Shown: piece after piece, positions 16,301-19,530 of the stretch
Numbering within the stretch: the first letter of the stretch is position 1
Layout: every line of letters begins with the position of its first letter
Assembly: GCA_031255695.1 (NCBI GenBank)
Contig: JAIRSA010000106.1
Location: 1-19,530, forward strand
DNA: 19,530 nt
Reading direction: 5' to 3'
Source: Eubacteriales Family XIII. Incertae Sedis bacterium
Lineage (GTDB): Bacteria > Bacillota > Clostridia > Peptostreptococcales > Anaerovoracaceae
Program-made: the position numbers and the translations under genes
Notes under the pieces: generated by a model
Databases searched by the model: none
Told to the model about the DNA's origin: nothing
The model's input: the letters and a program-made list of their open reading frames with translations, nothing else

Positions 16301-17710
16301 GAAGGCGCCATTGCCGCGGACTTCGAGAAGGCTGCAAGGGTAAAGCTGCCATTATATAGGAAGGCCTACGCGGCCTTTGACCAGAAAGACAAAGGCTTTA
16401 AGGAATTCTGCGCTTCGGCCGGCGCCTGGCTGGAGGACTATTGCCTATACAGGGCACTGAGCGCACATTTTGGCGAAGCGCCCTGGCAGGAGTGGCCCGA
16501 GGCGATACGCGGCCGCGAACCCGGCGCGCTGCAAGAGTGCAGGGAGCGCCACGCGGAGGAGATAGGGTTCTATCGTTTCCTGCAATACAAATTCTTCACC
16601 CAGTGGAAGGCGCTGAAGGCATACGCGAACGCCAAGGGGATCACGGTATTGGGCGACATGCCCATATATGTCGCGCCGCATAGCTGCGACACATGGGTGA
16701 ACAGGGAGATATTCCTGCTTGACGGCGAAGGGCGCCCCTGCAAGACCGGCGGCGTCCCGCCCGACTTTTTCTCGGAGGACGGCCAGAACTGGAAGAACCC
16801 CGTGTTCGACTGGGGCAAGAACAAAGCCGGCGGGTACGCGTGGTGGATAGAGCGGTTCAGGCGCAATCTGCAGCTGTACGATTACCTGCGCCTAGATCAT
16901 TTCCGGGGCTTCGACGCCTGCTGGGAGATCCCTGGCGAAGACAGCAGCGCGAAGAATGGCTGCTGGATCAAGGGGCCGGGCAAGGCCCTGTTCGAGGCGG
17001 TTGAAGCGGCGCTGGGGCCATTGCCATTCCTGGCCGAGGACTTGGGGTATATAACGCCCAACGTGAACGATCTGAAGAACACATTCGCCTGGCCAGGCCT
17101 GAAGGTATACCAGTTCCACGCTGACGAGATGGATCTCGGCGATGCTTACTCGCCAGAAGCGCCGCCGCCGCACAGCGAGTCCATGCGCGTGTACTACACA
17201 GGCACGCACGACAACGACACGCTGGCGGGATGGCTGGCGGAAGGCGCCGAAGACACTGCCGAAATGATAGCTGCGGCAGGCGCCGTGGCGGCCTCCGCTG
17301 CAGAGCCGGGCGCCGCTGGGACGGCACACGCTGCGGAGCCGGGCGCCGCTGGGACGGCGGCCGTGCCGGAAAACGGCACTGCCTCAGCCGGCGATGCCGC
17401 GTCAGCGGCCATTGGATCTGCGCCAGCGGTCGGCGCTGGTGCGGAAAGGCCTGCGAAGCGGGCTGGAGACGCGGTGCAGGACAGCGCGATCCGGGAGCGG
17501 TGCGCAGAGATAATAGAAGCCATCTACGCTTCAAAAGCCATGTGGGCTATATTGCCATTGCAGGATGTGTGGTTCCTGGACAGCGGCTCGCGCATGAACA
17601 CGCCGGGCACTGTCGAGGGGAACTGGATCTGGATGGCCGGCAGACAGGCATTTACAGCAGAATCGGCTGCCTGGCTCAAAGAGCTGGCGAAGAAATGCTG
17701 GAGGCAATAG
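13352..17710 (+). CDS. GH13 amylase/neopullulanase-like and GH77 4-alpha-glucanotransferase fusion
   Basis: A 1452-residue fusion. Residues 1-66 and about 196-255 look like one N-terminal beta-sandwich (CBM34-like) split by a Gly/Asn-rich insert (68-195). GH13 follows: LDGVFSH (D396, H401), GWRLDVADE (nucleophile D486), GEVWE (E515) and GSHD (H589, D590). From about 857 comes GH77 (MalQ-type): AGILCHITSLPS, LGDMPIYVAP, RLDHFRGF (D1182), AEDLG (E1229) and GTHDND (D1287). Both active sites appear complete. Further low-complexity inserts lie near 788-830, 954-990 and 1307-1373. It should trim oligosaccharides from glycogen and recycle them by glucanotransfer; debranching is possible but not shown. 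Similar GH13-GH77 fusions are, from memory, known in clostridia; the inserts are the odd part. AAGG lies 9 bases before the ATG. Confidence 0.9.
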   Translation: MNRIILYHDSHRPEYRTPFGAAPCNTEIKLSLDVSRLPEGSSCCLRIWFQDTGETIVPMREEGDAAGPGIGEGSVPGGGFGGSDAFGPGNGYGAANGFGNGNGAGAANGNGFGNGNGAANGNGFGAWAGNGNGNGAANGNGFGNGNGAGNGNGFGNGNGAGAANGNGFGNGNGTWGGNGNGNGGSNGNSNGNSNGCRRYSAIYKAPPMPGLVWYYFIVSTNSITRYYGNNERSLGGVGLTTFSPPASYQITVYEESAVPNWWKEGMVYQIFVDRFSRGKDWKERFFNASERKRDVGPTRLLQTDWRDAPFLYKDDRGWVTRWPFFGGTLEGVREKLGYLRSLGVTIIYFNPIFEAASNHKYDTADYMSIDPGYGDEESFKGLLDEAAGYGIHVMLDGVFSHTGADSKYFNKYGNYPTVGAWQSADSPYRSWYRFNHDAEGYECWWGVADLPNVEENDPSYKEYIWGAPDSVIRHWLKAGAMGWRLDVADELPDEFIRNIKTAIKETTPEGVLLGEVWEDASNKRSYGMMREYLLGKELDSTMNYPFKAWCVDFALNRISPADVHSRVMNIYENYPREHFFSCLNLIGSHDSVRALTALGEPPDESHMTEWQKQVWRLDAAKRETAKRRLKLLSLWQMAFPGVPSIYYGDEVGMEGFSDPYNRAAFPWGDEDKELLGWYYIICNLRAEYGIFRSGEFVSYGGYADTYAFCRFDESERAVVLLNASGTRHEDISLWLSDDETLCLELLSGAVLEPERAGADEDEDGGQAGKAKPDAFLRGAMKYRQGLGGQGQPASRDMGGQGRPASRGDASGGLQGAAQGHASGASQCAAARIVKVRVGPGESRIVYMKRVRPGALAMKGAQRAAGILCHITSLPSEYGCGGFGAEAYSFCDYLEAAGQKIWQILPLNPAGAAYSPYSSCSAFAGNELLIDPGALARDGLLSPDDLPPGAAGALKRPDAGTGVNKAAGAGASGQATASGGAAGAEGAIAADFEKAARVKLPLYRKAYAAFDQKDKGFKEFCASAGAWLEDYCLYRALSAHFGEAPWQEWPEAIRGREPGALQECRERHAEEIGFYRFLQYKFFTQWKALKAYANAKGITVLGDMPIYVAPHSCDTWVNREIFLLDGEGRPCKTGGVPPDFFSEDGQNWKNPVFDWGKNKAGGYAWWIERFRRNLQLYDYLRLDHFRGFDACWEIPGEDSSAKNGCWIKGPGKALFEAVEAALGPLPFLAEDLGYITPNVNDLKNTFAWPGLKVYQFHADEMDLGDAYSPEAPPPHSESMRVYYTGTHDNDTLAGWLAEGAEDTAEMIAAAGAVAASAAEPGAAGTAHAAEPGAAGTAAVPENGTASAGDAASAAIGSAPAVGAGAERPAKRAGDAVQDSAIRERCAEIIEAIYASKAMWAILPLQDVWFLDSGSRMNTPGTVEGNWIWMAGRQAFTAESAAWLKELAKKCWRQ
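13553..13936 (+). repeat. Gly/Asn-rich repeat tract inside the GH13-GH77 gene
   Basis: About 380 bases coding residues 68-195, built from imperfect 30-45-base units around GGCAACGGCAACGG and GCCGCGAACGGCAATGG, giving NGNGFGNGNGA-type peptides. Copies differ mainly at third codon positions, so the peptide is kept more strictly than the DNA. No stop or frame break occurs. It interrupts the N-terminal sandwich domain. Confidence 0.9.
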
Positions 17711-17718
17711 GGCAGTTG

Positions 17719-17814
17719 AGTATCGGAGTATCAGAGTATCAGAGTATCGGAGTATGAGAGTATCATAGTATCAGAGTATAAGATTATCGGGGTATCGTAG
17801 TATTGGAATATTGG
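17719..17814. repeat. Twelve-copy 8-bp tandem repeat downstream of the glycogen cluster
   Basis: Starting 8 bases after the fusion gene's stop, twelve consecutive 8-base units follow the pattern AGTATCRG: the first four are AGTATCGG, AGTATCAG, AGTATCAG and AGTATCGG, with drift towards AATATTGG at the right. Because 8 is not a multiple of 3, it is unlikely to code. It is a phase-type microsatellite that could change length. Confidence 0.92.
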
Positions 17815-17889
17815 AGGGATTGAGCATTGGGGGCGAACAAAACATCGGAGGGGGCTGAAGCGGGTCCAAAACAGATCAAAGGGGTTCTA

Positions 17890-17920
17890 ATTAAAAATAG
17901 TAATTATTATTATTTTTAAT
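17890..17920. terminator. AT-rich hairpin, possible terminator of the glycogen operon
   Basis: ATTAAAAATA (17890-17899) and TATTTTTAAT (17911-17920) form a perfect 10-bp stem around an 11-base loop. The stem has no G or C, so it is weak for a classic terminator, but its 3' arm is T-rich and it is the only hairpin between the cluster and the rubrerythrin promoter. Confidence 0.35.
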
Positions 17921-17946
17921 TTCGGCGTTTAGCTCACACATTTGCG

Positions 17947-17959
17947 GTTATATAATAAC
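17947..17959 (+). promoter_or_regulatory. Rubrerythrin promoter -10 inside a PerR-like palindrome
   Basis: TATAAT (17951-17956) lies within GTTAT-ATA-ATAAC (17947-17959), a 5-bp inverted repeat with 3 central bases. The -35 is poor. Peroxide regulators of the PerR type bind TTATAAT-type inverted repeats and control reverse rubrerythrins in some clostridia, so repressor control is plausible; the match to a PerR box is partial. Confidence 0.4.
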
Positions 17960-18012
17960 AGAAGCTTATACTGGTTCGCATTAATATATTAGGTGGCAGG
18001 CCTAAGGCGTGG

Positions 18013-18073
18013 GGAACAGTATGGCAATATTTTATCAGTTATACTGCTCCATAGAAAGACGGCGGGTACGCCG
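18013..18073 (+). promoter_or_regulatory. Structured leader of the rubrerythrin gene
   Basis: Two stem-loops lie in the roughly 175-base leader. 18013-18022 pairs with 18041-18050 (9 bp plus one mismatch: GGA-A-CAGTAT with ATACTG-C-TCC). CGGCG (18060-18064) pairs with CGCCG (18069-18073) around GGTA. Neither has a T run. They may protect the mRNA or regulate translation; no known riboswitch recognised. Confidence 0.4.
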
Positions 18074-18125
18074 GAGGGGATATATGGATTTGGCTAGGGG
18101 CAGCGAGTTAAGAAAAGATCATTGA
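18021..18125 (+). CDS. Possible 34-residue leader ORF before rubrerythrin
   Basis: ATG at 18021 opens a frame beginning MAIFYQLYCSIERRRVRRRG and ending in TGA at 18123-18125. That stop is directly joined to the GGAGG of the rubrerythrin gene, a layout that would allow translational coupling. GGGGAA lies upstream at weak spacing, and the start is inside a hairpin. The Arg-rich middle has no known family. It may be chance. Confidence 0.25.
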   Translation: MAIFYQLYCSIERRRVRRRGYMDLARGSELRKDH

Positions 18126-18138
18126 GGAGGGTTTTATT

Positions 18139-18681
18139 ATGGCAAAGTTTGTATGTTCGATTTGCGGTTATGTCCACGAGGGCGACAACCCGCCCGCACA
18201 GTGCCCGACTTGCAAAGCTACGGCTGACAAGTTCAAGAAACAGGAAGAGGGCGTACTGGCATGGGCCGACGAGCATCGCATCGGCGTGGCAAAGGATCTG
18301 GATCCTGAAGTCGTCGAGGGGCTCAGGGCCAACTTCACAGGCGAGTGCACGGAGGTCGGCATGTATCTGGCGATGAGCCGCCAGGCTGACAGGGAAGGCT
18401 ACCCGGAAGTCGCGGAAGCCTACAAGAGGATAGCTTTCGAGGAGGCGGAGCATGCGGCGAAGTTCGCGGAGCTGCTTGGCGAGGTCGTTTTCGCGGACAC
18501 GAAGAAGAACCTTTCGCTCCGTGTTGAGGCAGAGCATGGCGCCACAGCCGGCAAGAAACAGCTGGCGACGCGCGCGAAGGAGCTTGGCTACGACGCTGTC
18601 CACGACACGGTGCACGAGATGTGCAAGGACGAGGCCAGGCATGGCTGCGCGTTTGCGGGCCTGCTGAAGCGCTATTTCTAA
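18139..18681 (+). CDS. Reverse rubrerythrin (N-terminal rubredoxin, C-terminal diiron domain)
   Basis: A 180-residue cytoplasmic peroxide-scavenging protein. The rubredoxin iron site comes first: C6-x-x-C9 and C22-x-x-C25. A four-helix ferritin-like domain follows, with diiron ligands such as E69, the ExxH at E102/H105 and a second at E165/H168. This order is the reverse of classical rubrerythrin and matches the oxygen-inducible clostridial 'revRbr' proteins that act as NADH-linked peroxidases with partner reductases. GGAGG lies 8 bases before the ATG. No partner reductase gene is nearby. It is likely transcribed on its own from the promoter near 17951. Confidence 0.93.
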   Translation: MAKFVCSICGYVHEGDNPPAQCPTCKATADKFKKQEEGVLAWADEHRIGVAKDLDPEVVEGLRANFTGECTEVGMYLAMSRQADREGYPEVAEAYKRIAFEEAEHAAKFAELLGEVVFADTKKNLSLRVEAEHGATAGKKQLATRAKELGYDAVHDTVHEMCKDEARHGCAFAGLLKRYF

Positions 18682-18682
18682 T

Positions 18683-18823
18683 ATGGCCGGCACGGCCGGC
18701 ACGGTTGATACTGCCGGCATGGTCGGCGCAGCCGGTGCGGGAACGGCCGGCGCAGCTGGCGCAGCCGGCGCAGCCATCATGGCTGGCATGGCTGGCCGAG
18801 GCGGCTGCTGTGGCATAGATTGA
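18683..18823 (+). CDS. Possible 46-residue Gly/Ala-rich ORF after rubrerythrin
   Basis: An ATG two bases after the rubrerythrin stop opens a frame of Ala, Gly and Thr (MAGTAGTVDTAGMVGAAGAG...) ending GGCCGID. The DNA is a chain of GCCGGCACG/GCCGGCGCA-type 9-base units, so the ORF could just reflect a repeat that is open in this frame. It has no clear ribosome site. It could equally be the remains of a Gly-rich extension. Confidence 0.25.
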   Translation: MAGTAGTVDTAGMVGAAGAGTAGAAGAAGAAIMAGMAGRGGCCGID

Positions 18824-18837
18824 AACAGTATGAAGAC

Positions 18838-18887
18838 GAAGCGATGAATCCTGTTGCGGCCTAGCCTGTATCAGCATCCATCGCTTC
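18838..18887 (+). terminator. Possible terminator downstream of rubrerythrin
   Basis: GAAGCGATG (18838-18846) pairs with CATCGCTTC (18879-18887), 9 bp, followed by TTTG. The loop is long (32 bases) and contains smaller repeats (CCTG...CCTG). A factor-independent terminator is plausible but not typical. Confidence 0.4.
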
Positions 18888-18903
18888 TTTGCTACAGGGC
18901 GGC

Positions 18904-19106
18904 ATGGTGCACGCGCATGCGGGCGGGGCGGCGGCGCCCTGTTTGGATGGCGGACAAGGAACGGGCGCACGCGTACGTGGGCGGCGGTGCCTCGCCGTCC
19001 GGCACCCTGTGGAGGACCACAACGGGCGCATGCGTACGTGGGCGGCAGGCATACGGGGGTTTTTCGCGCATGCCCGCAACGAACAGGTGCACATATACGT
19101 GGGAGG
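18904..19106. repeat. Array of four diverged palindromic repeats, 58-61 bp period
   Basis: Related 24-27-base segments begin at 18904, 18961, 19022 and 19083. The clearest is ACGGGCGCACGCGTACGTGG (18961), with ACGGGCGCATGCGTACGTGG at 19022 and a more diverged ACAGGTGCACATATACGTGG at 19083. Each is followed by a different hairpin-prone sequence (GGTGCC/GGCACC; GGCAT/ATGCC; GGAGG/CCTCC). The period is not a multiple of three, so the peptide-like motifs shift frame and it is not one gene. It fills the gap between rubrerythrin and the NifU-like gene. Confidence 0.7.
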
Positions 19107-19149
19107 GGCCATGCCTCCGCCTACGCTGAAATGCCACAAAATACCGAAA

Positions 19150-19182
19150 TTATATCACAGATGTGCCTAGGTGTGATATAAT
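19150..19182 (+). promoter_or_regulatory. Extended -10 promoter with perfect 10-bp operator, NifU-like gene
   Basis: TTATATCACA (19150-19159) and TGTGATATAA (19172-19181) are perfect inverted arms 12 bases apart. The right arm overlaps the -10 TATAAT (19177-19182), which has the extended TGA in front. A protein bound here would block the promoter. The binder is unknown; an Fe-S or oxygen-responsive regulator would suit the gene. The AGGGCGGCTAT element begins 6 bases later. Confidence 0.6.
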
Positions 19183-19187
19183 AGCCA

Positions 19188-19293
19188 GAGGGCGGCTATT
19201 ATCATTCGACGCCCTCCGCTGCGCGGAGATGGCAGATATATAAAAAACGTTCCGCGTTTGTGATATACAGCCAAAGGACGGCCGGAACGGCCG
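19188..19293 (+). promoter_or_regulatory. Leader of the NifU-like gene with alternative stems
   Basis: Three pairings compete: GAGGGCG (19188-19194) with CGCCCTC (19210-19216); CTCCGC (19214-19219) with GCGGAG (19223-19228); and CGCGGA (19222-19227) with TCCGCG (19251-19256). A final stem CGGCCG-GAA-CGGCCG (19279-19293) sits right before the ribosome site. The first element includes AGGGCGGCTAT (19189-19199). The overlap of arms is typical of RNA switches, but GC-rich sequence can also give it by chance. Confidence 0.4.
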
Positions 19294-19309
19294 AAGGAGG
19301 TAATAAATT

Positions 19310-19530
19310 ATGGAAGCAAAAGTTAGGGAAGCGCTTGAGGGCATCCGCCCCATGCTCCAAAGGGACGGTGGGGATGTGGCCTTCGTCGAGATTACAGACG
19401 AGAATGTCGTTAGGGTGAAGCTGCAAGGGCATTGCGCCGGGTGCCCATATTCGCAGATGACTGTGAAAAACGGGATTGAGCGGATCCTCAAGGAGCAGTA
19501 CCCTGAAATAAAAGCAGTAGAGTCCGTAGT
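19310..19530 (+). CDS. NifU C-terminal-domain protein (Fe-S scaffold), 3' end outside window
   Basis: The first 73 codons of a small protein of the NifU C-terminal-domain family, which carries or hands over Fe-S clusters. It begins MEAKVREALEGIRPMLQRDG and contains the cluster-binding CAGCPYSQMTVKNGIE motif with C-x-x-C at about residues 45 and 48. AAGGAGG lies 9 bases before the ATG. Stand-alone proteins of this family are often about 75-90 residues, so only a short end is missing. It stands apart from the rubrerythrin gene, behind its own promoter. Confidence 0.9.
   Translation, partial: MEAKVREALEGIRPMLQRDGGDVAFVEITDENVVRVKLQGHCAGCPYSQMTVKNGIERILKEQYPEIKAVESV

Noticed and set aside
18094..18816. 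Minus-strand 240-codon frame over the rubrerythrin gene
   Set aside because: It is antisense to rubrerythrin and the Gly/Ala repeat. The Pro/Ala-rich start reflects the repeat, not a protein family.
18904..19106. CRISPR array
   Set aside because: The repeated segments are too diverged from each other, the intervals contain hairpins related to the repeat, and no cas gene is present.
1..19530. tRNA, rRNA, transposase or phage genes
   Set aside because: No cloverleaf with a T-loop, no rRNA stretch and no transposase or integrase motif was seen. I cannot exclude small RNA genes.

Overview
This window looks like chromosome from a strictly anaerobic, amino-acid-fermenting member of the Clostridia (Bacillota) with fairly GC-rich DNA. 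Three things point there. It has a D-proline reductase (Stickland) gene set. It has a GlgC/GlgD pair, a two-subunit form of ADP-glucose pyrophosphorylase typical of Firmicutes. It has a 'reverse' rubrerythrin with the rubredoxin domain in front. I cannot name the genus.

Left part (about 141-5806, minus strand): a proline-reductase operon read leftwards in the order prdC, prdA, small Prd-cluster protein, prdB, BrnQ-type carrier. PrdA carries the Thr-Cys site where the pyruvoyl cofactor is expected to form. PrdB has an ordinary cysteine (TGC) where the well-studied enzymes have selenocysteine. The carrier probably imports the amino-acid substrate. The intercistronic gaps hold GC-rich stem-loops. 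A fragment of an unrecognised plus-strand gene ends at position 65 and converges on the operon.

Centre (5807-6649): an AT-richer divergent control region of 843 bases. Leftwards it has a sigma-A-like promoter, a potentially folded 5' leader, a short proline-containing upstream ORF and a strong hairpin, then prdC. Rightwards it has two extended -10 promoters and a pair of LacI-type palindromes in front of glgP.

Right-centre (6650-17710, plus strand): a glycogen cluster, glgP, glgC, glgD, glgA, and a 1452-residue fusion of a GH13 amylase/neopullulanase-like enzyme with a GH77 4-alpha-glucanotransferase. It covers ADP-glucose synthesis, chain elongation, phosphorolysis and oligosaccharide trimming or recycling. 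No branching enzyme gene (glgB) is present here.

Right end (17711-19530): a 12-copy 8-bp tandem repeat, a reverse rubrerythrin gene with a long structured leader, a Gly/Ala-rich short ORF, an array of about 60-bp-period palindromic repeats, and the start of a NifU C-terminal-domain (Fe-S scaffold) gene. That last gene has a palindromic operator and a leader with alternative foldings.

The most unusual signals are: (i) glycine-rich, slippage-prone low-complexity insertions inside otherwise intact enzymes (PrdC and the GH13-GH77 fusion); (ii) a short shared sequence (AGGGCGGCTAT) just downstream of three extended -10 promoters; (iii) a possible folded RNA plus leader-peptide arrangement ahead of the proline reductase operon; (iv) the periodic repeat array before the NifU-like gene; (v) the Cys form of PrdB.
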